Of a DNA stretch of 64,000 bases, positions 9,847 through 18,800 are shown piece by piece. Origin of the DNA: Microbacterium sp. 2FI. Lineage in GTDB: Bacteria; Actinomycetota; Actinomycetes; Actinomycetales; Microbacteriaceae. The translations under genes and the position numbers were made by a program. The notes under the pieces are model-generated. The model ran no database searches, had not been told where the DNA came from, and saw only the letters and a list, made by a program, of their open reading frames with translations. The stretch is from NCBI RefSeq assembly GCF_005502885.1, contig NZ_SCMR01000018.1, positions 1-64,000 of the forward strand, written 5' to 3'. Numbering within the stretch: the stretch's first letter is position 1; each line of letters starts with the position of its first letter.

Positions 9847-10244
9847 TACTTGCTCGCCTTCTTGGTCTTGGCAGCCGGCGCCTTCTCGTCGACCGCGGGG
9901 GTCGAGAGCACGACGGTGATGTGGCTGGTGCGCTTCTTGATCTGGAACGCGCGGCCCTGGGCGCGGGGCTGGAAACGCTTGAGCGTCGTCCCCTCGTCCA
10001 CGTACGCGTTGGCCACGTACAGGTCCTGCTCGTCCAGGAACTCGCCGTCCTTGTCAGCCTTCACGCGAGCATTCGCGATTCCGGCGGCGACGAGCTTGTA
10101 GATCGGCTCGCTCGCGCTCTGCGGCGCGAACTTGAGGATGGCCAGGGCCTCCTCAGCCTGCTTGCCCTTGATGAGGGCCACGACACGACGAGCCTTCTGA
10201 GGGGTCACGCGGATGTGTCGCACACGTGCGATGGACTCCACCAT
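9846..10244 (-). CDS. rplV: 50S ribosomal protein L22
   Basis: 132 residues. L22 core with [16 protein letters not shown] start ([19 protein letters not shown]) and the extended hairpin that lines the exit tunnel ([20 protein letters not shown]). A GAGGAG site lies shortly before the ATG at 10244. A 25-base gap separates it from rpsS. Confidence 0.95.
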   Translation of the reverse strand: MVESIARVRHIRVTPQKARRVVALIKGKQAEEALAILKFAPQSASEPIYKLVAAGIANARVKADKDGEFLDEQDLYVANAYVDEGTTLKRFQPRAQGRAFQIKKRTSHITVVLSTPAVDEKAPAAKTKKASK

Positions 10245-10269
10245 TTCTCTCTCCTCTTGCGTCCCCGCG

Positions 10270-10551
10270 TCAGCGGCGACGGCCCTTCTTGTCGTCCTTC
10301 TCGTGGCCGCGGAAGGTGCGGGTGGGCGCGAACTCGCCCAGCTTGTGGCCGACCATGGTCTCGGTCACGAACACAGGGATGTGCTTGCGACCGTCGTGCA
10401 CGGCGATGGTGTGTCCCAGCATGGCGGGGATGATCATCGAACGGCGCGACCAGGTCTTGATGACGTTCTTCGTGCCCGCTTCGTTCTGGACGACGACCTT
10501 GCGAAGCAGGTGCTCGTCGACGAAGGGGCCCTTCTTGAGACTCCGTGGCAT
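10270..10551 (-). CDS. rpsS: 30S ribosomal protein S19
   Basis: 93 residues, the standard size. [15 protein letters not shown] start and the [25 protein letters not shown] motif are typical; forms a complex with S13 in the 30S head. A short, Lys/Arg-rich C-terminus follows. Confidence 0.96.
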   Translation of the reverse strand: MPRSLKKGPFVDEHLLRKVVVQNEAGTKNVIKTWSRRSMIIPAMLGHTIAVHDGRKHIPVFVTETMVGHKLGEFAPTRTFRGHEKDDKKGRRR

Positions 10552-10563
10552 CTTCTTCTACTC

Positions 10564-11403
10564 CTACTTGCGCTTCTTGCCGGCGTTGCGACGGCGAACG
10601 ATGTACTTGTCGCTTTCCTTGTTCGCGTGACGGGTGCGTCCTTCGGACTGGCCCCACGGCGAAACAGGGTGACGACCACCGGAGGTCTTGCCCTCGCCAC
10701 CACCGTGCGGGTGGTCGACGGGGTTCATCGCGACACCGCGGACGGTCGGGCGGATGCCCTTCCAGCGGTTGCGACCGGCCTTGCCCCAGTTGATGTTGGA
10801 CTGCTCGGCGTTGCCGACCTCGCCGATGGTGGCGCGGCAGCGCGCGTCGACGTTGCGGATCTCGCCCGAGGGGAGACGCAGCTGGGCGTAGGGGCCGTCC
10901 TTCGCCACGAGGCGAACCGACACGCCGGCCGAACGAGCCAGCTTCGCGCCGCCGCCGGGGCGGAGCTCGATCGCGTGAATCACGGTACCGGTGGGGATGT
11001 TGCGCAGCGGCAGGTTGTTGCCCGGCTTGATGTCAGCGCTCGGACCCGACTCGACGATGTCGCCCTGCGACAGCTTGTTCGGCGCGATGATGTAGCGCTT
11101 TTCGCCGTCGAAGTAGTGCAGGAGCGCGATGCGCGCGGTGCGGTTGGGGTCGTACTCGATGTGAGCGACCTTGGCGTTGACGCCGTCCTTGTCATTGCGA
11201 CGGAAGTCGATGACGCGGTACTGACGCTTGTGGCCACCGCCGATGTGGCGGGTGGTGATGCGGCCCTGGTTGTTGCGACCACCGGTTTTGCTGAGCGGGC
11301 GGAGGAGCGACTTCTCGGGCGTCGATCGGGTGATCTCGGCGAAGTCGGCCACCGACGAGCCGCGGCGACCCGGGGTCGTGGGCTTGTACTTGCGAATAGC
11401 CAT
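10564..11403 (-). CDS. rplB: 50S ribosomal protein L2
   Basis: 279 residues. Contains the OB-like RNA-binding domain and the peptidyl-transferase-proximal motif [20 protein letters not shown] with its conserved histidine near residue 230. Required for subunit association. Twelve bases separate it from rpsS. Confidence 0.97.
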   Translation of the reverse strand: MAIRKYKPTTPGRRGSSVADFAEITRSTPEKSLLRPLSKTGGRNNQGRITTRHIGGGHKRQYRVIDFRRNDKDGVNAKVAHIEYDPNRTARIALLHYFDGEKRYIIAPNKLSQGDIVESGPSADIKPGNNLPLRNIPTGTVIHAIELRPGGGAKLARSAGVSVRLVAKDGPYAQLRLPSGEIRNVDARCRATIGEVGNAEQSNINWGKAGRNRWKGIRPTVRGVAMNPVDHPHGGGEGKTSGGRHPVSPWGQSEGRTRHANKESDKYIVRRRNAGKKRK

Positions 11404-11429
11404 GTTGTTCTAGTCCTCTGTCCCGACCG

Positions 11430-11729
11430 TCAGCCGACTGCCGTGAAGATGTCGATGGTGCCCGACTTCAGCGTGACGATGGCGCGCTTGGTGTCCTTGC
11501 GCTTGCCGGTGCCGAAGCGGGTGCGGCGGGCCTTGCCCGGGCGGTTGAGCGTGTTGACCGCTGCAACCTTGACGCCGAAGATCTTCTCGATGGCGAGCTT
11601 GATCTCGGTCTTCGACGCGCGCGGGTCCACGAGGAACGTGTACTTGCCCTCGTCGATGAGCCCGTAGCTCTTCTCGGAGACGACCGGCTTCAGGATGATG
11701 TCGCGCGGGTCCTTGTTGACGGCGGTCAT
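11430..11729 (-). CDS. rplW: 50S ribosomal protein L23
   Basis: 99 residues. Binds domain III of 23S rRNA at the tunnel exit and docks trigger factor and [28 protein letters not shown] and the [21 protein letters not shown] loop are recognisable. Four-base ATGA overlap with rplD. Confidence 0.96.
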   Translation of the reverse strand: MTAVNKDPRDIILKPVVSEKSYGLIDEGKYTFLVDPRASKTEIKLAIEKIFGVKVAAVNTLNRPGKARRTRFGTGKRKDTKRAIVTLKSGTIDIFTAVG

Positions 11730-12388
11730 GCCGAGACCTCCTCGGTGGCGCCGGCCTTCGACGAGACGAACGCGTCGTAGGCGGCCTTGGTGAAGACGAT
11801 GTCGTCCGAGACGAGCACGTCGTAGGCGTTGAGCTGGTCGGAGTACAGCACGTGGACGTACGCGAGGTTGCGCACGCTCAGGATGCTGATCTCGTCGTCA
11901 CGCGTGATGACGACCAGCACGTTCTTGGTCGGGGCGAGCGCGGCGAGGACGGCCGAGGCTGCCTTCGTCGACGGAGCACCCTCGATGCCGAACGAGTCGA
12001 CGATGTGCAGACGGCCACCACGAGCACGGTCGCTGAGCGAGCCCAGGAGGGCCGCCGCGATCATCTTCTTGGGGGTGCGCTGCGAGTAGTCGCGCGGCTT
12101 CGGACCGTGGACGATGCCACCGCCGGTCATGTGCGGCGCGCGGATCGAGCCCTGACGGGCGTTACCGGTGCCCTTCTGCTTGAAGGGCTTGCGGCCGGCG
12201 CCGGAGACCTCACCGCGACGCTTGGTCGAGTGCGTTCCCTGGCGAGCCGCCGCGCGCTGCGCGACGACGACCTGGTGGATGAGCGGGATGTTCGTCTTGA
12301 CGTCGAAGATCGCGGCGGGCAGCTCGACAGAGCCTGCCTTCTTGCCGTCGGCCTTGAGGACGTCGAGCGCGAGAGTCGAGTCAGCCAT
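11726..12388 (-). CDS. rplD: 50S ribosomal protein L4
   Basis: 220 residues. The extended tunnel loop is visible ([48 protein letters not shown]). In enteric bacteria L4 also represses its own S10 operon through the leader RNA; whether it does so here is unknown. Four bases follow the rplC stop. Confidence 0.96.
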   Translation of the reverse strand: MADSTLALDVLKADGKKAGSVELPAAIFDVKTNIPLIHQVVVAQRAAARQGTHSTKRRGEVSGAGRKPFKQKGTGNARQGSIRAPHMTGGGIVHGPKPRDYSQRTPKKMIAAALLGSLSDRARGGRLHIVDSFGIEGAPSTKAASAVLAALAPTKNVLVVITRDDEISILSVRNLAYVHVLYSDQLNAYDVLVSDDIVFTKAAYDAFVSSKAGATEEVSA

Positions 12389-12392
12389 GTGC

Positions 12393-13052
12393 TCAGGCCC
12401 CCTTCACTGCGTTGCGGACGTAGACGATGCGGCCACGAGCACCGGGGACGGCGCCCTTGACGAGCAGCAGACCCTTCTCGGCGTCGACGGCGTGCACCTT
12501 GAGGTTGAGGACGGTCACGCGCTCGCCACCCATACGGCCGGCCATGCGCATGCCCTTGAAGACGCGGCTCGGGGTCGACGATGCGCCGATCGAGCCGGGC
12601 TTGCGGTGGTTGCGGTGCGCACCGTGCGAAGCGGAGACACCCTTGAAGTTGTGACGCTTCATGACACCGGCGAAGCCCTTGCCCTTGCTGGTGCCGACGA
12701 CGTCGACCAGCTGGCCGGCCTCGAACGTGGCGTCCACCGTGAGCTCCTGACCGAGTGCGTAGTCAGCAGCATCGGCCGTGCGGATCTCGGTGAGGTGACG
12801 ACGCGGGGTCACGCCGGCGGCCTCGAAGTGGGCCGTCTGGGGCTTGTTGACCTTGCGGGGGTCGATCTGGCCGTAGGCGATCTGGACGGCCTTGTAGCCG
12901 TCCTTCTCGGGGGTGCGAACCTGGGTGACCACGTTCGGCGCGACCTCGATGACGGTGACGGGAACGAGCTTGCCGTTCTCGTCCCAGACCTGGGTCATGC
13001 CGAGCTTCGTGCCCAGCAGGCCCTTGGAAACCTTGTTGTTGATATCAGCCAT
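12393..13052 (-). CDS. rplC: 50S ribosomal protein L3
   Basis: 219 residues. [17 protein letters not shown] at the start and the W-finger region ([15 protein letters not shown], about residues 145-160), which reaches the peptidyl-transferase centre, are present. Starts seven bases after the rpsJ stop. Confidence 0.96.
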   Translation of the reverse strand: MADINNKVSKGLLGTKLGMTQVWDENGKLVPVTVIEVAPNVVTQVRTPEKDGYKAVQIAYGQIDPRKVNKPQTAHFEAAGVTPRRHLTEIRTADAADYALGQELTVDATFEAGQLVDVVGTSKGKGFAGVMKRHNFKGVSASHGAHRNHRKPGSIGASSTPSRVFKGMRMAGRMGGERVTVLNLKVHAVDAEKGLLLVKGAVPGARGRIVYVRNAVKGA

Positions 13053-13059
13053 GTCGACC

Positions 13060-13368
13060 TCAGAGCTTGATCTCGATGTTGACGTCGGCCGGGAGGTCGA
13101 GACGCATCAGCGAGTCGACGGCCTTGGGCGTCGGGTCGATGATGTCGATGAGGCGCTTGTGGGTGCGCATCTCGAAGTGCTCGCGGCTGTCCTTGTACTT
13201 GTGGGGCGACCGGATGACGCACACGACGTTCTTCTCGGTCGGAAGGGGCACGGGGCCCACGACGGTCGCGCCAGCACGGGTCACGGTGTCGACGATCTTG
13301 CGGGCCGACGAGTCGAGGCCGGCGTGATCGTACGACTTCAGGCGAATGCGGATCTTCTGTCCCGCCAT
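13060..13368 (-). CDS. rpsJ: 30S ribosomal protein S10
   Basis: 102 residues, canonical. [23 protein letters not shown] and the [23 protein letters not shown] block identify S10 (also NusE, a transcription antitermination partner of NusB). It is the first gene of the ribosomal operon. A long leader of roughly 335 bases precedes it. Confidence 0.97.
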   Translation of the reverse strand: MAGQKIRIRLKSYDHAGLDSSARKIVDTVTRAGATVVGPVPLPTEKNVVCVIRSPHKYKDSREHFEMRTHKRLIDIIDPTPKAVDSLMRLDLPADVNIEIKL

Positions 13369-13709
13369 TGTCTGCTCACTCTCTTTCTCGCGTCATACCG
13401 TCTCGAGCTCCTCGAGGGCATTGGACGCACGGTGGCGCTCTCGCGCCATGGCACTTCTGCACTGCTGCGCAGTGCGTTGCTGCACCGCTGTTCTGATGTC
13501 AATCCGGATTCCGCGCCGAAACGCTGTCCCCGGCATCCGTCCACCCGCTCGCGCACAGGAGCAGAGCTCCCGATTTGGAGGGGGTTTGAGATGTGTGGTT
13601 CTGCTGCCCGCGGCCTAGGACCCTGCACCGGTAACCGGCGCCGCCTATGCACTGCCCTGGCAGTGATCCGGTGCACGCCAAAAGGGGCGCCGGAATGTGG
13701 AACCTCACT
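13369..13709 (-). promoter_or_regulatory. structured 5' leader of the S10 operon
   Basis: About 335 bases between the predicted start of transcription and rpsJ with no convincing gene. It can fold: GCACCGG (13625-13631) pairs with CCGGTGC (13668-13674), enclosing a CACTGCC/GGCAGTG hairpin (13650-13665), and GCACTG (13459-13464) pairs with CAGTGC (13470-13475). Such length suggests autogenous control of the operon, as known for L4 in enterobacteria, but no L4-binding motif was recognised. Confidence 0.45.
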
Positions 13710-13738
13710 AGTCTACGTGCCGCCCGGGCGTGTCGCAA
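13710..13738 (-). promoter_or_regulatory. candidate promoter of the S10 ribosomal operon
   Basis: Reading the minus strand: TTGCGA (13738-13733), an exact 17-base spacer, then TAGACT (13715-13710). Each hexamer matches four of six consensus bases for the housekeeping sigma factor. It lies between the upstream gene's terminator and rpsJ, so it is positioned to drive the whole block. Transcription would start near 13703. Confidence 0.6.
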
Positions 13739-13804
13739 ACTCGGGCGTGTCGCGCGCCGGGTATCCTCGGCCGCTTCACAGCGGGAGGGATGCTGCGCAG
13801 ACGC

Positions 13805-13840
13805 CGAAGGCGGTCGTGCGCGTGCGCACGACCGCCTTCG
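13805..13840 (-). terminator. 17-bp inverted repeat downstream of the LAVTG surface protein gene
   Basis: 13805-13821 and 13824-13840 are exact inverse complements (CGAAGGCGGTCGTGCGC). It lies 20 bases after the stop of the surface-protein gene and before the S10 promoter, so it should insulate the two units. No T-run follows. Confidence 0.75.
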
Positions 13841-13860
13841 CTGTCATCGGAGTGGCCGGG

Positions 13861-15546
13861 TTATGCGGCATCCTGACGTCGTCGGTACGCCACGATCGCC
13901 AGCGCGGCCAGACCCATGAGGAGCGCGGCTCCACCGATCACCGGGATGAGCGGGCTCACGCCCCCACCGGTGACCGCCAGGGCGGGTGCGTGGTCGTTCG
14001 CGGTGTCGGTGGCCGGGTCCTCGGTGCCCGAGTCCTCGGAGCCCGGGATCTCAGAGCCCGGTTCCTCGGAGCCAGGTTCCTCGTCGCCCGGGCCGCCGAT
14101 GGGCGGGTTGGCGCAGAGCGCCGTCGCCTCGGGGTACTCGACCACGGTCTCGTAGGTCGGGTTCACGTCGAAGCGAACGGTGACGCCGGCACGGGTCCAC
14201 GCGAAGTTGCCTTCGGTCTCGACGTACTCGCCGTCCTCGAGCGCCCAGCCCGGCCACATCTTCGGCGCGGTCGCCGAAGCGCCGGGCCAGAGAAGCGTGC
14301 CCGACAGGGGCTGGCCGGCGACGACGTAGTCTTCGCCGTCCGGGTTGACGAACGTGATCGTGACGGGAGTGGTGCTCGACGGCGTGTAGCCCTCGGGCAG
14401 TGTCACGCCGTAGGCGAGGTACGGAACGTCGCTCACACAGGACGACACGATCTCGCCGGGGAGCAGCGGGCACTCCCCGATCTCGGACTGCGTCAGCGCG
14501 CGCGTGCGCGTCTCGAAGGTGGACGAAGACGACGGGGTCGGGGTTCCGGCCTGGTCGTAGTCGAAGACGGTCGTGACGACCTCACGGGTCTGGGTCACCT
14601 CGGTCGCGCCGCAGTCCCACTCGCCGTCTTCCCACGCGTCGTACTCGACCTTGGTGTCCGGCAGCGGGCAGTCCATCGTCTCTTCAGGCGTCATGTCGCG
14701 CGTGGCCGTCGTCGTGACATCGGACGACTCGCCCGGCATCCACGACTTGTCCTGCCACACATACGGGGTCGTCGTCGTCACCGTCGTCGTGATCACCGAG
14801 GCGCTGCCGCAGTCATAGTCGTACGAGACGATCGCGGTCTCCGCTGCGGGGGGCTGGTCAGGTCGGCACCGCTCCAGGTCCGCGGCGAGCTGGCTCAGGT
14901 CGGGAATGGTCCACTCGGTCCGCACGTCCTTCGCGAAGGGCCGGCCGTCGAGGGGAGACGCCGTCCACGTGGTGGTGCCGTCGTCGTTGAGCTTCGAGGT
15001 CCACCGGGCGTTCTCGCTCTGGGTGAGCGTTCCGGGCGCGTCGCAGTCGGGCACGGTGAAGTCGAGCGTGGGGGTGACCACCTCGGGCTCTTCGGGCACC
15101 TCGGGCAGTTCGCCCTTGCAGACGATCCAGTGCGACACCTTCGCCTGCTGCCCGCCGTTGTTGAGGGGGGACGCATACGCGACACCGGCGACGGGCTGCT
15201 CGGTCACGTAGTTCGAGGTGCCGCCCTTGACGACGAGCACGACCCAGCCGTTCCCGTGCCACGCGTCGTCGAAGGCGTTCAGCGTGACCGTGTAGCCGCC
15301 GTCGGTGATCTTGCCGTGCTCCGAGTCACCATTGTGCGAGTAGCATTCCGCGTCGAACTCCGCGTAGCGGTCCTGCCAATACTTCTCGCCGTTCGCCTCC
15401 GGCGTCGCATCCTCCAGCTGTCCTGCAATGCCGACGATATCGACCGCGGCTGCGGAGGTGGCCACAAGCGGAGCGACGACCAGCGACGCGGCCAGAGCCG
15501 CACCTGCCAGTGCTCTCCAGGTCTTCTTCATGCGCAACGAATTCAC
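13861..15546 (-). CDS. LAxTG sortase-anchored surface protein with Cys-paired Thr-rich repeats
   Basis: 561 residues. Signal peptide at the N-terminus (Lys-Lys, hydrophobic core, cut after about ATSAAA). Two repeats follow the middle (about residues 239-300 and 303-364), each with a DCG cysteine, a Thr/Val-rich strand and a (D/E)CPLxP cysteine. Residues about 369-475 hold the module also found in the two giant proteins (CVSDVPYL start, LLWPGA, WPGW, VRFDVNPTYETVVEYPEA). A Pro/Gly/Ser/Glu stalk leads to LAVTGG (about residue 523), a membrane helix and a YRRRQ tail: a class E-type sortase signal. GTG at 15546 was chosen because GGGGAAGG lies six bases before it; an ATG at 15552 abuts that site and another ATG (15531) has none. 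Function beyond wall display is unknown. Confidence 0.85.
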   Translation of the reverse strand: MNSLRMKKTWRALAGAALAASLVVAPLVATSAAAVDIVGIAGQLEDATPEANGEKYWQDRYAEFDAECYSHNGDSEHGKITDGGYTVTLNAFDDAWHGNGWVVLVVKGGTSNYVTEQPVAGVAYASPLNNGGQQAKVSHWIVCKGELPEVPEEPEVVTPTLDFTVPDCDAPGTLTQSENARWTSKLNDDGTTTWTASPLDGRPFAKDVRTEWTIPDLSQLAADLERCRPDQPPAAETAIVSYDYDCGSASVITTTVTTTTPYVWQDKSWMPGESSDVTTTATRDMTPEETMDCPLPDTKVEYDAWEDGEWDCGATEVTQTREVVTTVFDYDQAGTPTPSSSSTFETRTRALTQSEIGECPLLPGEIVSSCVSDVPYLAYGVTLPEGYTPSSTTPVTITFVNPDGEDYVVAGQPLSGTLLWPGASATAPKMWPGWALEDGEYVETEGNFAWTRAGVTVRFDVNPTYETVVEYPEATALCANPPIGGPGDEEPGSEEPGSEIPGSEDSGTEDPATDTANDHAPALAVTGGGVSPLIPVIGGAALLMGLAALAIVAYRRRQDAA

Positions 15547-15848
15547 GCTCATCCTTCCCCAAGAGGTGGTGCGCGGGCGCACCGGTGATGGCGTCGTCGG
15601 ACGACGCCGCGCTTCGCTCGACGAATCGAGCAGAAGAGCCCCAGTAGATGTCCACGCGCAGTTTCGGGTCGCGCACGGACCGGCGGTCTCCCGCCGTCCA
15701 TGCAGGCTATCCGGTAGACAGGCGAGATCGGAAATCGACAGGCGGAACACCGAAGCCCCTCCCCCGATGACGGGTGAGGGGCTTCGGTGTTCAGGTCACA
15801 GCAGGCGGGGGAAGACGGACCTTGGGGGCAGTCCGCCCTCCCTCGCGG
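15547..15848. other. intergenic region between two surface-protein genes
   Basis: About 300 bases. It holds the terminator of the upstream gene (15745-15792) and about 190 bases of 5' region for the gene starting at 15546. No credible ORF was found; no confident -10/-35 pair was identified. Confidence 0.5.
15745..15792 (-). terminator. 17-bp hairpin terminator of the 1688-residue surface protein gene
   Basis: 15745-15761 (GAACACCGAAGCCCCTC) and 15776-15792 are exact inverse complements around a 14-base loop, itself partly able to pair. It lies 57 bases after the stop at 15849. Confidence 0.8.
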
Positions 15849-18800
15849 CTACTCCCGCACGGGAATCCCAGTGCGGCGGTGACGTGCCATCAGCGCGATG
15901 ACGCCGGCCAGCAGAGCCAGCAGGCCGATCAGCAGCGGTCCGAGGACGGTGCCGGCACCGGTCGCGGGCAGCGACGAGAGCACCACGGTGGCGTCGTCGG
16001 AGTCACGACCGGGGTCATCCGGGTCGCCGAACGTGTAGTAGTCGACGACTGCCACGTTGGTGACGACACTGGATGCCGACGACGGGTTCACCGTGACGTC
16101 GAGCGTGATCGTCGGGGCGCTCGAAGTACCGAGGTCCGCCCCGGCAGGCTGCAGCGGGCCGAACAACGTGCACTCGAGGGTTCCGCCGTAGCCGCCGGAC
16201 GCCTGGCCGGTGACCTGGCACGACTCCCAGTTCGGGAACACGCTGTCGTCCCCCTCGCCAGGCCACGACACGTCGGTCACCTTCAGGTCTGCCGGGATGG
16301 TGTCGGTGATGACCACACCCTCAGCGGCGGCATCGTCACTGACATTCACAGCGGCGATGTCGTAGCTGAACGACTCGCCGGGCTGCGAGCGCTCGACGCT
16401 GGCCGTCTTCTCGACCTGCACCTCGGTGTTGCGTGCGACGAAGCAGTCGGGCGTCGCCGGCGGGTAGCTCGTCGTGTAGGTGAGCTCGGGGTTGACCGAG
16501 AACACCACAGTGGACTCGCCGCGCCATGCGTAGTCGAGCTCGCTCGGGTCGAGGATCAGACCGTTGAAGACGAAGAAGCCTGCGTCCTCCGGCGCGTACT
16601 CGAGTCCGTCCGCCGGGTTGATGAAACCGCCGCCCGGAACATAGTCCGATGCCTGCAGCGGACGCCAGCCGGGGTAGTCGATCGAGATGCCCGAAGGCGT
16701 GAAGTCCGCACCCGGCCACGGGACCTGGCCCGACCAGACGGCCTCGGTCGCGTCGGCCTGCTCGAGGAACACCTCTGACGGGTCGGCCTCTTCATCGGTG
16801 TTCGGCGTCCACAGCAGCTGGATCGGGTTCTCGGGGTCTACGAGAGTTCCCGTCTTCGCGACGACCCAGCCGAGCAGCGGCGCGTCGTTGATGCAGCGCG
16901 TGTACAGCAACGCCACCATGTCACGAGTGGGCACCTCGACGGTGTCGCAGTCGTTCTCGGGGTTCTGATCGCCCGCCATGTCGACGCACGCCGTGTTGAC
17001 GAGCAGATCCACGATGTCGGGGAGCGCAGGCGGCTCCTCGTCGCCGACGAGCTGCGGCAGGATCGGGTCGGTGGTCGGGTCGTTGTCGTGGTCGACGAGC
17101 ACCGGGTCGGGCGAGAAGAACAGCACCGTCACGGTGACGGTGACCGAGTCGCCCGGCGCGATCGCATCGATCGTGAGGAAGACCTCGTCGTTCGAGTAGC
17201 CCGGAGCCGGACCCCAGCCGCTGTCGGGGTCGACCGTCAGCGCCGTGATCTGCAGCCGCTCGAAGAGCGAATCGTCGATCACGTCGACGTCTTCCGCCAC
17301 GCGGGTGCCGTTGTTGGTCACGGTGAGGACGTAGTCGAACGTCTGACCAGGCTCGACCGATGTCTGGCCGTCGGGAAGACCAGCGGTCTTCACGATCGAG
17401 ACGTCGTCGTAGTGAACCGTGGCGCAGGCGTCGTCGGTCTTGGTCTCGCCGTCGACCGTGACGTCGGCCGTGTTGATCACGCCGATCCCCGCTTCTTCGC
17501 CCTCGCAGGCGACCGGGGCGGTCTCGGTCGGAACGACCTCGAGGTTGACGGTCACGGTGTACACCGCTTCACCGTCTTCGCCTACGCCCAGGATCTCACC
17601 GTCGGCGAGCACGGCCTCGAGGTCCGGAAGCGACCACGATCCGCTCGTCGGACCCGTCCACGAAGCGGACTCGAACGCCACAGCGCCGTTGGCGTCCAAA
17701 GTGTCGACGAGGTCGTACTCGATCGGGACGAGCGCGCTGTTGTTGGTCACCGTGATGTCGTAGACGACCGTCCAGCTGCCGTCATCCTCCTGGACGGAGC
17801 TGACCGGAGTCTTCTCGAACTCGAAGCCCTGGTCGACGTGCGCATTGTTGATCGTGCAGGTGACGACCTCGCCCTTGGCGAGCCCCCGCAGGCTCGCCGA
17901 ACCTGGCTCATTGTCGGTGAGCTCGATCTCCTCCCCGCTCGAGAGGCAGATCCACTCTCCGGCCGCGAACTCGTCGGAGCCCGCGAACTCGCCGATCAGC
18001 TCTTCGGTGAGGTCGATGCCGACACCGGCCTGCACCTCGGTCGCCAGGACGTTGCCGCCGTCCGCGTTGGTCACCACGGCGTCGGGCATCGTGCCGAACA
18101 GCTGCCAGTTGGCGGGCGAGACCTGGACCGGCGACGTGACCGTCTTGATGAGCGCCAGCGTGGGGAGTTCGGCCTCGTTGGTGATGACGCAGACGACCGG
18201 CTGATTCGGCATGTCGAAGGTGATCTCACGGGTGTCCGAGGTGTACGTCAGAGCCGGCGCCTCGGTCTCACCGAGGTAGAACGCGGAGTCGACGCACTCG
18301 ATCGAGGACGCATAGGCATCGTCGTCTCCGGCGAGCGCCGTGACCTCCTCAAAGACCCTCACGGAGGCGCCCGAGTTGACCGGCACGGTGAGGGTGTTCA
18401 GCGAGTCGAGGAAGACGCCGACCGCGCCGTTCGAGAACGACGTCGCCGACTCTGCCGCACCGGTGATGCCGAGGTCTGCGTAGTCACCGGCTTCGCCATT
18501 GATCCACTCCTTGACCACGACCACGTTGAACGCGTTGTTGACGTTCGTGAAGGTGCACGTCGTCCCGGATGCCGGAACGGTCAGTCCGTCGGGTGCCACG
18601 GTGTTCGACGTCGTCGAAGGACCGGACCCGATGCCTGTGCAGTTCCATGACGACGCGTAGTTACCTTCGACGAGATCCCCATAGACCTCGGTGATCGAGA
18701 ACGTTTCGCCGACACGGACGGTTGCGGTTGCGTCGGCCGGATCGAGCCAGTCACCCCCGATGGAAGTCGACGTGAAGCCCACCGGTACGGGATCTCCGAC

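Noticed and set aside
13369..13700. Short frames in the S10 leader on both strands
   Set aside because: No ribosome site, no recognisable composition; the DNA is better explained as structured leader.
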